Assembly: GCA_947561585.1 (NCBI GenBank)
Contig: CANNZV010001814.1
Location: 124,001-188,000 of the forward strand
Direction of reading: 5' to 3'
Origin: Caprella mutica
Taxonomy: Eukaryota; Arthropoda; Malacostraca; Amphipoda; Caprellidae
Length of the DNA: 64,000 nucleotides
Shown here: piece after piece, positions 1 to 12,162 of the stretch
Numbering within the stretch: the stretch's first letter is position 1
Layout: every line of letters starts with the position of its first letter
Notes under the pieces: generated by a model
Told to the model about the DNA's origin: nothing
The model's database searches: none
Seen by the model: only the letters and a program-made list of their open reading frames with translations
Program-made: the position numbers and the translations under genes

Positions 1-128
1 ACAGGTGAATTTAATTAGAAAACTATGTTTGAAATATTTTAGTATGGAAATATAATTATTTTAACCCTTCACTCTCCATCTTATACATCCAAACCCTTCA
101 TTATGCACTTTATTTACAACTAGATGAC
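1..128. repeat. Fragment of the 45-bp satellite left of an inserted element
   Basis: Positions 61-123 contain two degenerate pieces of the 45-bp unit (AACCCTTCACT..., GCACTTTATTTACAACTA), separated from the main array by the interspersed element at 129-356. Positions 1-60 are plain AT-rich sequence. Confidence 0.6.
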
Positions 129-356
129 GTGCACCCTTCGAGCGCATACCTTCGCCGCCGCTTATAAATGACCCAGACCAATTTAACCCCTTCGCTCCCA
201 AATTCTAATAAACTGGTTCCTGTACATAGACCAATCGTCACACCAAATTTCAGGTAATTTGGTTGAATACTTTTTCAGTTAAGCAAGTAACAAGATGATA
301 AATAAATACATTAAACACCCCCTAGAACATCACTTTCCGCATTCTGCGAAGATAAC
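129..356 (+). mobile_element. Interspersed SINE-like or non-LTR 3'-end repeat, copy 1
   Basis: Shares a long colinear stretch with 11897-12162 and, inverted, with 49845-50027: GAGCGCATACCTT, then CTAATAAACTGGTTCCTG, ACCAATCGTCACA, AATTTGGTTGAATACTTTT, AACAAGATGATAAATAAAT and a terminal TTCTGCGAAG. The A/T-rich 3' part suggests a retroposed repeat. It interrupts the 45-bp satellite. No ORF. Confidence 0.7.
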
Positions 357-3282
357 TATTGGTGGTTGTTTTACCTCTTCACTGTGCACTTTATTTACAA
401 CTATTGGTAGTTGTTTTAACTCTTCACTGTGCACTTTATTTACAACTATTAGTGGTTGTTTTAACTCTTCACTGTGCACTTTATTTACAACTATTGGTGG
501 TTGTTTTAACTCTTCACTGTGCACTTTATTTACAACTATTGGTGGTTGTTTTAACTCTTCACTGTGCACTTTATTTACAACTATTGGTGGTTGTTTTAAC
601 TCTTCACTGTGCACTTTATTTACAACTATTGGTGGTTGTTTTAACTCTTCACTTTGAACTTTATTTACAACTATTGGTGGTTGTTTTACCTCTTCACTGT
701 GCACTTTATTTACAACTATTGGTGGTTGTTTTAACTCTTCACTGTGCACTTTATTTACAACTATTGGTGGTTGTTTTAACTCTTCACTGTGCACTTTATT
801 TACAACTATTGGTGGTTGTTTTAACTCTTCACTGTGCACTTTATTTACAACTATTGGAAGGTTGTTTTAACTCTTCACTGTGCACTTTATTTACAACTAT
901 TGGTGGTTGTTTTAACTCTTCACTGTGCACTTTATTTACAACTATTGGTGGTTGTTTTAACTCTTCACTTTGAACTTTATTTACAACTATTGGTGGTTGT
1001 TTTACCTCTTCACTGTGCACTTTATTTACAACTATTGGTGGTTGTTTTAACTCTTCACTGTGCACTTTATTTACAACTATTGGTGGTTGTTTTAACTCTT
1101 CACTGTGCACTTTATTTACAACTATTGGTGGTTGTTTTAACTCTTCACTGTGCACTTTATTTACAACTATTGGTGGTTGTTTTAACTCTTCACTGTGCAC
1201 TTTATTTACAACTATTGGTGGTTGTTTTACCTCTTCACTGTGCACTTTATTTACAACTATTGGTGGTTGTTTTAACTCTTCACTGTGCACTTTATTTACA
1301 ACTATTGGTGGTTGTTTTAACTCTTCACTTTGAACTTTATTTACAACTATTGGTGGTTGTTTTACCTCTTCACTGTGCACTTTATTTACAACTATTGGTG
1401 GTTGTTTTAACTCTTCACTGTGCACTTTATTTACAACTATTGGTGGTTGTTTTAACTCTTCACTGTGCACTTTATTTACAACTATTGGTGGTTGTTTTAA
1501 CTCTTCACTGTGCACTTTATTTACAACTATTGGTGGTTGTTTTAACTCTTCACTGTGCACTTTATTTACAACTATTGGTGGTTGTTTTAACTCTTCACTG
1601 TGCACTTTATTTACAACTATTGGTGGTTGTTTTAACTCTTCACTTTGAACTTTATTTACAACTATTGGTGGTTGTTTTACCTCTTCACTGTGCACTTTAT
1701 TTACAACTATTGGTGGTTGTTTTAACTCTTCACTGTGCACTTTATTTACAACTATTGGTGGTTGTTTTAACTCTTCACTGTGCACTTTATTTACAACTAT
1801 TGGTGGTTGTTTTAACTCTTCACTGTGCACTTTATTTACAACTATTGGTGGTTGTTTTAACTCTTCACTGTGCACTTTATTTACAACTATTGGTGGTTGT
1901 TTTACCTCTTCACTGTGCACTTTATTTACAACTATTGGTGGTTGTTTTACCTCTTCACTGTGCACTTTATTTACAACTATTGGTGGTTGTTTTAACCCTT
2001 CACTGTGCACTTTATTTACAACTATTGGTGGTTGTTTTAACTCTTCACTGTGCACTTTATTTACAACTATTGGTGGTTGTTTTAACCCTTCACTGTGCAC
2101 TTTATTTACAACTATTGGTGGTTGTTTTAACTCTTCACTGTGCACTTTATTTACAACTATTGGTGGTTGTTTTAACCCTTCACTGTACACTTTATTTACA
2201 ACTATTGGTAGTTGTTTTAACCCTTCACTGTGCACTTTATTTACAACTATTGGTGGTTGTTTTAACTCTTCACTGTGCACTTTATTTACAACTATTGGTG
2301 GTTGTTTTACCTCTTCACTGTGCACTTTATTTACAACTATTAGTGGTTGTTTTAACTCTTCACTGTGCACTTTATTTACAACTATTGGTGGTTGTTTTAA
2401 CTCTTCACTGTGCACTTTATTTACAACTATTGGTTGTTGTTTTAACTCTTCACTGTACACTTTATTTACAACTATTGGTGGTTGTTTTAACCCTTCACCG
2501 TGTACTATATTTACAACTATTGGTGGTTGTTTCAACCCTTCACCGTGTACTATATTTACAACTATTGGTGGTTGTTTCAACCCTTCACCGTGTACTATAT
2601 TTACAACTATTGGTGGTTGTTTCAACCCTTCACCGTGTACTATACTAACAACTATTGGTGGTTGTTTTAACCCTTCACCGTGTATTATATTCACAACTAT
2701 TGGTGGTTGTTTTAACCCTTCACCGTGTACTACATTCACAACTATTGGTGGTTGTTTTAACCCTTCACCATGTACTATATTCACAACTATTGTTGGTTGT
2801 TTTAACCCTTCACTGTGCACTTTATTTACAACTATTGGTGGTTGTTTTAACCCTTCACCGTGTACTATATTCACAACTATTGGTGGTTGTTTTAACCCTT
2901 CACCGTGTACTACATTCACAACTATTGGTGGTTGTTTTAACCCTTCACTGTGCACTTTATTTACAACTATTGGTGGTTGTTTAACCCTTCACCGTGTACT
3001 ATATTCACAACTATTGGTGGTTGTTTTAACCCTTCACCGTGTACTATATTCACAACTATTGGTGGTTGTTTTAACCCTTCACTGTGCACTTTATTTACAA
3101 CTATTGGTGGTTGTTTTAACTCTTCACTGTGCACTTTATTTACAACTATTGGTGGTAGTTTTAACCCTTCACCGTGTACTATATTCACAACTATTGGAAG
3201 TTGTTTTAACCCTTCACCGTGTACTATATTCACAACTATTGGAAGTTGTTTTAACCCTTCACCGTGTACTATATTCACAACT
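357..3282. repeat. Satellite, 45-bp unit, about 65 copies
   Basis: The unit is TTGGTGGTTGTTTTAACTCT followed by TCACTGTGCACTTTATTTAC and AACTA. Up to about 2480 the units are of the GTGCACTTTATTTAC type. From 2490 they are mixed with a second subfamily (CCGTGTACTATATTCAC). A TTTGAAC variant followed by a TTACCTC variant recurs at about 650, 968, 1328 and 1643. Since 45 is a multiple of three and the unit lacks stops in several frames, long open frames result. They are not genes. Confidence 0.98.
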
Positions 3283-3816
3283 TGCTAAAAATATAACATA
3301 AAAATTTCAATTTTTATGTTATACATTTCATTTCATGTTATACATTGTATTTCACTAAAGTGAATGAAATTATGCCTTGATAATTTATATCCTAGATAAT
3401 TATTTGATTTAAATTTTCAAGTCATAATTTCATATATTCACTTCTATAACTTATATGATACATCACAGTTAATTGTTAAATTAGTTATTAATATAAATTG
3501 CAATTCAGTAAACTTAAACGTGCTAATTATTATACGTAGAGAAAATAATACTTTTTCAATTGAAAGTAAAAGAAATAAATTCAAATAGATTAATTCTTTA
3601 GAGAATATTATACCAAAGATAACTATTCATTATTCACATCAAACTATAAGCTATTTACAGTAAGATGATTACAATTAATGTACATATATAGTATGCATTG
3701 TATTGATATTTATAGTAACTATACAATATAGTGAACTAAAATACTATATATCAAATACATACTACATTTATTATTATATTAGAATTATACAATAGTTATA
3801 GATAATAAAGGAAATG
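3283..3816. other. AT-rich spacer, nothing recognised
   Basis: No ORF, inverted-repeat element or tandem repeat is evident. The sequence is strongly AT-rich with scattered short TATA-like runs. Confidence 0.6.
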
Positions 3817-4282
3817 TATACAGACTATACAGATATATGTCTGTATTAACACAGTATATACAGACTATACAGATATATGTCTGTATTAACACAGTATATA
3901 CAGACTATACAGATATATGTCTGTATTAACACAGTATATACAGACTATACAGATATATGTCTGTATTAACACAGTATATACAGACTATACAGATATATGT
4001 CTGTATTAACACAGTATATACAGACTATACAGATATATGTCTGTATTAACACAGTATATACAGACTATACAGATATATGTCTGTATTAACACAGTATACA
4101 GACTATACAGATATATGTCTGTATTAACACAGTATACAGACTATACAGATATATGTCTGTATTAACACAGTATACAGTCTATACAGATATATGTCTGTAT
4201 TAACACAGTATACAGACTATACAGATATATGTCTGTATTAACACAGTATACAGACTATACAGATATATGTCTGTATTAACAC
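3817..4282. repeat. Satellite, 40-bp then 38-bp unit, about 12 copies
   Basis: The unit is CAGACTATACAGATATATGT then CTGTATTAACACAGTATATA. From about 4085 the copies lose a TA and become 38 bp. Each unit holds a 7-bp perfect stem (ATACAGA/TCTGTAT) around a 6-base loop. Confidence 0.97.
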
Positions 4283-4371
4283 ACAATGTCCCTGGCTATT
4301 ATTGTTTTATGTATATTGAGTTACGGCTGTTAGTGCCGTGGCAGCATAGATAGTTTGGAAATAGGAGTGAT
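4283..4371. other. Short unique spacer
   Basis: Non-repetitive junction between two arrays, containing GTTAGTGCCGTGGCAGC. Nothing else recognised. Confidence 0.5.
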
Positions 4372-4966
4372 AGGTATAGATAGGTATAGATAGGTATAGA
4401 TAGGGATAGATAGGGATAGGTATAGATAGGGATAGGTATAGATAGGGATAGGTATAGATAGGGATAGGTATAGATAGGAATAGGTATAGATAGGAATAGG
4501 TATAGATAGGAATAGGTATAGATAGGGATAGGTATAGATAGGGATAGATAGGGATAGGTATAGATAGGGATAGGTATAGATAGGGATAGGTATAGATAGG
4601 GATAGGTATAGATAGGGATAGGGATAGGTATATATAGGGATAGGTATAGATAGGGATAGGTATAGATAGGGATAGGTATAGATAGGGATAAGAATAGATA
4701 GGAGTAGGTATAGATAGGGATAGGTATAGATAGGGATAGGTATAGATAGGGATAGGTATAGATAGGGATAGGTATAGATAGGGATAGGTATAGATAGGAG
4801 TAGGTATAGATAGTAATAAGGATAGATAGGAGTAGGTATAGATAGGAATAGGTATAGATAGGGATAGGTATAGATAGGGATAGGTATAGATAGGGATAGG
4901 TATAGATAGGGATAGGTATAGATAGGGATAGGTATAGATAGGGATAGGTATAGATAGGGATAGGTA
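4372..4966. repeat. Satellite, 16-bp unit GATAGGGATAGGTATA, about 37 copies
   Basis: Purine-plus-T strand with GATA in every half unit; copies vary as GGAATAGG and GGAGTAGG. The minus-strand open frames (YPYLYLSLSIPIPIYT pattern) are repeat artefacts. Confidence 0.97.
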
Positions 4967-5232
4967 TTGCAATGAAATAAATTCAAACAATATTTCGTAA
5001 CGACAGAGCAGTAATAATAGATAAGTCTCATAACAATATACACTGTAATTAAAATGCACTCATAATGTATTTTAATTCCCACATTTCTACTGATAATAAT
5101 CCCTGGCATTTTTAATGCTATTTCATGGCGTGGTGCTTTATTTCCGTTAATTAGGATAAAGTGAGTGAAGTATTGCCTTTAAGCACCTCATTAATTATTA
5201 GGCCATCTGATGCATTTGGCACTAGTGACTAT
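4967..5232. other. Unique AT-rich spacer
   Basis: About 265 bp of non-repetitive sequence. No feature recognised. Confidence 0.5.
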
Positions 5233-5425
5233 TGAATGGCACTATCACCTATCACTTGATTGGTACTATCACCTATTACTTGATTGGCACTATCACCTAT
5301 CACTTGAATGGTACTATCACCTATCACTTGATTGGTACTATCACCTATCACTTGAGTGGTATTATCACCTATCACTTGATTGGCACTATCACCTATCACT
5401 TGATTGGCACTATCACCTATCACTT
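5233..5425. repeat. Satellite, 24-bp unit, 8 copies
   Basis: The unit is TGATTGGTACTATCACCTAT followed by CACT. It abuts the following 18-bp array with no spacer (junction near 5426), so two unrelated satellites share an edge. Confidence 0.95.
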
Positions 5426-5426
5426 A

Positions 5427-6139
5427 TTTCCGTACACTGTCACATTACCGTACACTGTCACATTTCCGTACACTGTCACATTACCGTACACTGTCACATT
5501 ACCGTACACTGTCACATTACCGTACACTGTCACATTACCGTACACTGTCACATTACCGTACACTGTCACATTACCGTACACTGTCACATTACCGTACACT
5601 GTCACATTACCGTACACAGTCACATTACCGTACACTGTCACATTACCGTACACTGTCACATTACCGTACACTGTCACATTACCGTACACTGTCACATTAC
5701 CGTACACTGTCACATTACCGTACACTGTCACATTACCGTACACTGTCACATTACCGTACACTGTCACATTACCGTACACTGTCACATTACCGTACACTGT
5801 CACATTACCGTACACTGTCACATTACCGTACACTGTCACATTACCGTACACTGTCACATTACCGTACACTGTCACATTACCGTACACTGTCACATTACCA
5901 TACACTGTCACATTACCGTACACTGTCACATTACCGTACACTGTCACATTACCGTACACTGTCACATTACCGTACACTGTCACATTACCGTACACTGTCA
6001 CATTACCGTACACTGTCACATTACCGTACACTGTCACATTACCGTACACAGTCACATTACCGTACACTGTCACATTACCGTACACTGTCACATTACCGTA
6101 CACTGTCACATTACCGTACACTGTGACATTACCGTACAA
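5427..6139. repeat. Satellite, 18-bp unit CCGTACACTGTCACATTA, about 39 copies
   Basis: Very homogeneous. Only scattered single-base variants are seen (ACAGTCAC, CATACACTG, CTGTGACA). The opposite strand contains GTGACAGTGTAC. All frames are open because the unit length is a multiple of three. Confidence 0.98.
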
Positions 6140-6305
6140 TACCATAACTAAGGAAAATAAATAAAATAATCATCTATCAAATGAGGCAAATTAATGTCCG
6201 ATAATATAACACATCCAAATGTAATAACCGGACACAACTTTACCAGTGAGAATAATTAGTGTTATAGTACACAGTGTAGTGTAGTCTATACTGTATGTTA
6301 TATTT

Positions 6306-7586
6306 AGTGTACAGTATGATGTATAGTGTACAGTATGATGTATAGTGTACAGTATGATGTACAGTGTACAGTATGATGTACAGTGTACAGTATGATGTAT
6401 AGTGTACAGTATGATGTACAGTGTACAGTATGATGTACAGTGTACAGTATGATGTATAGTGTACAGTATGATGTACAGTGTACAGTATGATGTACAGTGT
6501 ACAGTATGATGTATAGTGTACAGTATGATGTATAGTTTACAGTATGATGTACAGAGTACAGTATGATGTACAGTGTACAGTATGATGTATAGTGTACAGT
6601 ATGATGTACAGTGTACAGTATGATGTATAGTGTACAGTATGATGTACAGTGTACAGTATGATGTACAGTGTACAGTATGATGTATAGTGTACAGTATGAT
6701 GTATAGTGTACAGTATGATGTATAGTGTACAGTATGATGTATAGTTTACAGTATGATGTACAGTGTACAGTATGATGTACAGTGTACAGTATGATGTATA
6801 GTGTACAGTATGATGTACAGTGTACAGTATGATGTATAGTGTACAGTATGATGTACAGTGTACAGTATGATGTACAGTGTACAGTATGATGTATAGTGTA
6901 CAGTATGATGTATAGTGTACAGTATGATGTACAGTGTACAGTATGATGTACAGTGTACAGTATGATGTACAGTGTACAGTATGATGTACAGTGTACAGTA
7001 TGATGTATAGTGTACAGTATGATGTACAGTGTACAGTATGATGTACAGTGTACAGTATGATGTACAGTGTACAGTATGATGCACAGTGTACAGTATGATG
7101 TACAGTGTACAGTATGATGTATAGTGTACAGTATGATGTACAGTGTACAGTATGATGTATAGTGTACAGTATGATGTACAGTGTACAGTATGATGTATAG
7201 TGTACAGTATGATGTACAGTGTACAGTATGATGTACAGTGTACAGTATGATGTATAGTGTACAGTATGATGTACAGTGTACAGTATGATGTACAGTGTAC
7301 AGTATGATGTACAGTGTACAGTATGATGCACAGTGTACAGTATGATGTACAGTGTACAGTATGATGTATAGTGTACAGTATGATGCACAGTGTACAGTAT
7401 GATGTACAGTGTACAGTATGATGTATAGTGTACAGTATGATGTACAGTGTACAGTATGATGCACAGTGTACAGTATGATGTACAGTGTACAGTATGATGT
7501 ATAGTGTACAGTATGATGCACAGTGTACAGTATGATGTACAGTGTACAGTATGATGTATAGTGTACAGTATGATGTACAGTGTACA
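6306..7586. repeat. Satellite, 19-bp unit, about 67 copies
   Basis: The unit is TACAGTGTACAGTATGATG. Copies differ mainly at one site (GTATAGTG, GTACAGTG or GCACAGTG), arranged in runs rather than at random. The flanks contain related degenerate sequence (6276-6305 and 7587-7640). Confidence 0.98.
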
Positions 7587-7714
7587 GGATACTCACTGTA
7601 TGTACACTATAGTGGGTGTAACACTATACTCACTATTGACATTTTAATGGAATAACAATAGGGATAATAACAATGGCAATTGTTCTCTACACTAACAAAT
7701 GGTATTAGTCCACT

Positions 7715-8613
7715 TCATATGTATTTATCCACTTCATTTGTATTCATCCACTTCATTTGTATATATCCACTTCATTTGTATTTATCCACTTCATTTGTAT
7801 TTATCCACTTCATTTGTATATATCCACTTCATTTGTATATATCCACTTCATTTGTATTTATCCACTTCATTTGTATTCATCCACTTCATTTGTATTTATC
7901 CACTTAATTTGTATTTATCCACTTCATTTGTATTTATCCACTTCATTTGTATTTATCCACTTCATTTGTATTCATCCACTTCATTTGTATTTATCCACTT
8001 CATTTGTATTTATCCACTTCATTTGTATTTATCCACTTCATTTGTATTTATCCACTTCATTTGTATTTATCCACTTCATTTGTATTTATCCACTTCATTT
8101 GTATTTATCCACTTCATTTGTATTCATCCACTTCATTTGTATTTATCCACTTCATTTGTATTTATCCACTTCATTTGTATTTATCCACTTCATTTGTATT
8201 TATCCACTTCATTTGTATTTATCCACTTCATTTGTATTTATCCACTTCATTTGTATTTATCCACTTCATTTGTATATATCCACTTCATTTGTATATATCC
8301 ACTTCATTTGTATTTATCCACTTCATTTGTATTCATCCACTTCATTTGTATTTATCCACTTCATTTGTATTTATCCACTTCATTTGTATTCATCCACTTC
8401 ATTTGTATTTATCCACTTCATTTGTATTCATCCACTTCATTTGTATTTATCCACTTCATTTGTATTTATCCACTTCATTTGTATTTATCCACTTCATTTG
8501 TATTTATCCACTTCATTTGTATTTATCCACTTCATTTGTATTTATCCACTTCATTTGTATTTATCCACTTCATTTGTATTTATCCACTTCATTTGTATTT
8601 ATCCACTTCATTC
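7715..8613. repeat. Satellite, 19-bp unit ATTTATCCACTTCATTTGT, about 47 copies
   Basis: Variants TATTCATCC and TATATATCC are interspersed. The three plus-strand open frames over it are repeat artefacts. Confidence 0.98.
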
Positions 8614-9759
8614 CGAGTTATATTATGTTTTTATTGGTATCCAAGATACCTGTAAGTATCATTGTTACCAAATAAAACAAAAGTTAGATAATATTAGCAA
8701 ATTTTTGTGTATGTTTAAAGTTTTTATATTCAACCTAACATTTAAATACAGAAAAATTGTTTCATTTAAAAGTCTGAATATTTTTTAGTGAAGACTTTTT
8801 TTAATATTAAGTTAATTAGAAAAAATCAACCAAGGAGGTTCGTAAAAAATAAAAAATCTGATTCATAAAAATAATAAAACACGCATTTTGTTATAAAAAA
8901 ATAAAATAATGGATTTAGATTAAATTATTAAAATTAATATAATTTATTTATTTTCAAAGTGTGACATTGATTATTACTGAAAATTAAACTTAGAGAAAGT
9001 TAATATTTTTTTAAGTCTCAGACATGGATAAATTGAAAAATAAAAATACCTCATGTTTCAATTATAAGATATAATTAATAATTACCTGTAAAATTACTTT
9101 GTTTTTATTTGCTAGGAAGTTTTAAGCTGTAAAAAAGAATTTCACAATTTGTTCACAATAGGCAACAATATCTTTGAACAAAAAATAGGTAATTGTTTTT
9201 ATGTGGCTCAGGAAATTATTGGCATATTATGAATTTATTTTTTTACATTAAAAATCAGCCTTCGTGAAAAAAAAATCTATTTATTTTGAAACAAATAAAA
9301 ATAATGAAATATTTAATATATTATTTCCATAAAATAAGAGTAAGTATATAGTAATAAAGAGTAATTAAGTAAAGCATGCATTAAGAGTCACTATATAATT
9401 AAAGAGCTATAAAAGATCTTATATTGATAATTATATATTATTTTAACCATTGATAACTTCATATGAGAAAGCCATTAATTTTTTTTTTATTAATTTTTTT
9501 TGTATAGAAATCAGCTATATTTTTTTTCTTCGAATGTTCATGGAAATAGGTTGAATGTATAAATTAATTATAAATGGAATATCATGTGAAAATATAATAA
9601 AGTTAATTAAGTGTAGGGAAATACGCGTAACACTAATTCCTTATTACTAAGCTAAGTACACGAAGCTTTCATTAATAACCTTATTAAGATTTGTAACAAT
9701 TAATAGTGCGTACATGACAGAATAAATCGGTAAAAAGTGTATCATAGATACGAAAGTGT
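8614..9759. other. AT-rich unique region
   Basis: 1.1 kb, very AT-rich with homopolymer A/T runs near 9480-9530. A degenerate relic of the GGTATCC...GGTATCA core palindrome is visible near 8634-8670. No gene recognised. Confidence 0.6.
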
Positions 9760-10955
9760 GTCATATCTAAGTGTGTCATATCTAAGTGTGTCATATCTAA
9801 GTGTGTCATATCTAAGTGCGTCATATCTAAGTGCGTCATATCTAAGTGCGTCATATCTAAGTGTGTCATATCTGAGTGTGTCATATCTAAGTGTGTCATA
9901 TCTAAGTGCGTCATATCTAAGTGCGTCATATCTAAGTGTGTCATATCTAAGTGCGTCATATCTAAGTGAGTCATATCTAAGTGCGTCATATCTGAGTGTG
10001 TCATATCTGAGTGTGTCATATCTAAATGTGTCATATCTAAGTGCGTCATATCTAAGTGCGTCATATCTAAGTGCATCATATCTAAGTGTGTCATATCTAA
10101 GTGCGTCATATCTAAGTGTGTCATATCTAAGTGTGTCATATCTAAGTGTGTCATATCTAAGTGTGTCATATCTAAGTGCGTCATATCTAAGTGTGTCATA
10201 TCTAAGTGTGTCATATCTAAGTGTGTCATATCTAATTGTGTCATATCTAAGTGTGTCATAGATATCTAAGTGTGTCATATCTAAGTGTGTCATATCTAAG
10301 TGTGTCATATCTAAGTGTGTCATATCTAAGTGTGTCATATCTAATTGTGTCATATCTAAGTGTGTCATAGATATCTAAGTGTGTCATATCTAAGTGCGTC
10401 ATATCTAAGTGTGTCATATCTAAGTGTGTCATATCTAAGTGTGTCATATCTAATTGTGTCATATCTAAGTGTGTCATAGATATCTAAGTGTGTCATATCT
10501 AAGTGTGTCATAGATATCTAAGTGTGTCATATCTAAGTGTGTCATATCTAATTGTGTCATATCTAAGTGTGTCATAGATATCTAAGTGCGTCATATCTAA
10601 GTGTGTCATATCTAAGTGTGTCATATCTAAGTGTGTCATATCTAAGTGTGTCATATCTAAGTGTGTCATAGATATCTAAGTGCGTCATATCTATCTAAGT
10701 GCGTCATATCTAAGTGTGTCATATCTAAGTGTGTCATATATAAGTGCGTCATATCTAAGTGTGTCATATCTAAGTGTGTCATATCTAATTGCGTCATATC
10801 TAAGTGTGTCATAGATATCTAAGTGCGTCATATCTAAGTGCGTCATATCTAAGTGCGTCATATCTAAGTGTGTCATATCTGAGTGTGTCATATCTAAATG
10901 TGTCATATCTAAATGTGTCATATCTAAGTGTGTCATAGATATCTAAGTGTGTCAT
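9760..10955. repeat. Satellite, 15-bp unit TCTAAGTGTGTCATA, about 78 copies
   Basis: Units vary at GTGTG/GTGCG and AAGTG/AATTG. From about 10257 an inserted GATA-TCTAAG junction (CATAGATATCTAAG) recurs at irregular intervals and marks a higher-order pattern absent from the first half. Confidence 0.98.
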
Positions 10956-11651
10956 GCACACTGTTGTCTTAGTCTGCTCCACATTCCGTACACATGACAG
11001 GTGTGTTCCGTAAGGACAGTAACGCACGTTACGCCGCCAGTCGGAACAGTCACGAAACTCTCACTTGCGCCGTTGCGGTTTAGGTAGCTTTCTCGCAACG
11101 AGTTATGTTGATTGCCTAGAGAACTAATATCTAGATAATAATATCTAGTTAATAATGCTAAATGAACTAATATCTAATTAATATTGCTAAGTGAAATCGA
11201 TGTTATTGTTTGGCATTTTGCAAATTATGCAATTAATTAGTTTTTAATTTAAAAAAAATTGTAAAAAAATTATAGTCAATTTTAATTATTTTATCCCTAT
11301 TTCATGGAAAGTTTTCATCGAATTATTTTAATAGTGAAGTCTAAATGCAAAATTATATTGAGCCATAGTTGACTTTTTTTCATACGAATTTCAGAAGCAA
11401 AATACGGAAAAAGGTATACGTTACACATATGCATCAGGAAGTTTAATAAAAAAAGGTTATATACGTTTAACGGTAGTTAAAGTTTAATTCTTAAGAACAA
11501 TTAAAAAATGAATAAACACGTTTATTGTGAAATTTCTTTTGTATGTAAGTGACGTAATTTATTTTGTATAAATTGTAAGCGATTTTTATAAAACTATCTA
11601 ACAATTTGTTATTATTTAACTTTAATTATCATAAATTATCATATACTTATT
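10956..11651. other. Unique region with a GC-rich patch
   Basis: Positions 10960-11095 are noticeably GC-richer, with CpG-containing words (CACGTTACGCCGCCAGTCGG), then AT-rich to the end. No ORF or element recognised. Confidence 0.5.
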
Positions 11652-11705
11652 TCTTAAATGATCGAAGATGTGGAACCGTTCGCTAATTAGGACCTTTCCC
11701 TACCT
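11652..11705. mobile_element. Decayed single end of the GGGTAAG MITE family
   Basis: Contains GATCGAAGATGTGGAACCGT and a diverged CCTTTCCCTA end. No matching opposite end was found nearby. Confidence 0.5.
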
Positions 11706-11896
11706 GGTACACTTAGTACTCAAAATATTATGGATCTATTTCTGGTGTTTTAAATAACAGTATTGAAAAATAAGGGCAAATACACAGTATTTCCACAGAT
11801 ATCCTGTTCCTGAAAACAGTTGTAAGTAACTCACTTTCTATGGGTGGTCACGCAGTGTGTTACGCGATAGCTAAAAGGCAGGTAACCACATACAAA

Positions 11897-12162
11897 GACT
11901 AGAACGGGCACTCGATAGAGCGCATACCTTTGCCACCACTATGAATGAACTTGACCTTCTAATAATCCTTGAGTTATATAAATGACCTTGACCTTTGACC
12001 CGGTCACTCCTAAAATCTAATAAACTGGTTCCTGGACATTGACCAATCGTCACATCAAATTTCATGAAATTTGGTTGAATACTTTTCGAGTTACGCGAAT
12101 AACAAGATGATAAATAAATAAATGCTGCCTAAAATATAAGCTTCTGAAATTGTGAAGGTAAA
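11897..12162 (+). mobile_element. Interspersed SINE-like repeat, copy 2
   Basis: The fullest copy: GGGCACTCGATAGAGCGCAT at the left, a TGACCTTGACCTTTGACC stretch, AACTGGTTCCTGGACATTGA, AAATTTGGTTGAATACTTTT and GATGATAAATAAATAAATGC, then a conserved tail (GCCTAAAATATAAGCTTCTG). Confidence 0.7.

Noticed and set aside
357..3282. Very long open frames (up to 704 codons) over the 45-bp array on both strands
   Set aside because: Unit length is a multiple of three and lacks stops, so every frame without a stop in the unit stays open. Both strands and several frames are open together, and the translation is a simple 15-residue repeat without a signal peptide or unique ends.
4372..4966. GATAGG repeat as telomeric sequence
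   Set aside because: It differs from the insect TTAGG and the vertebrate TTAGGG repeat, has a 16-bp period, and is internal between other arrays.
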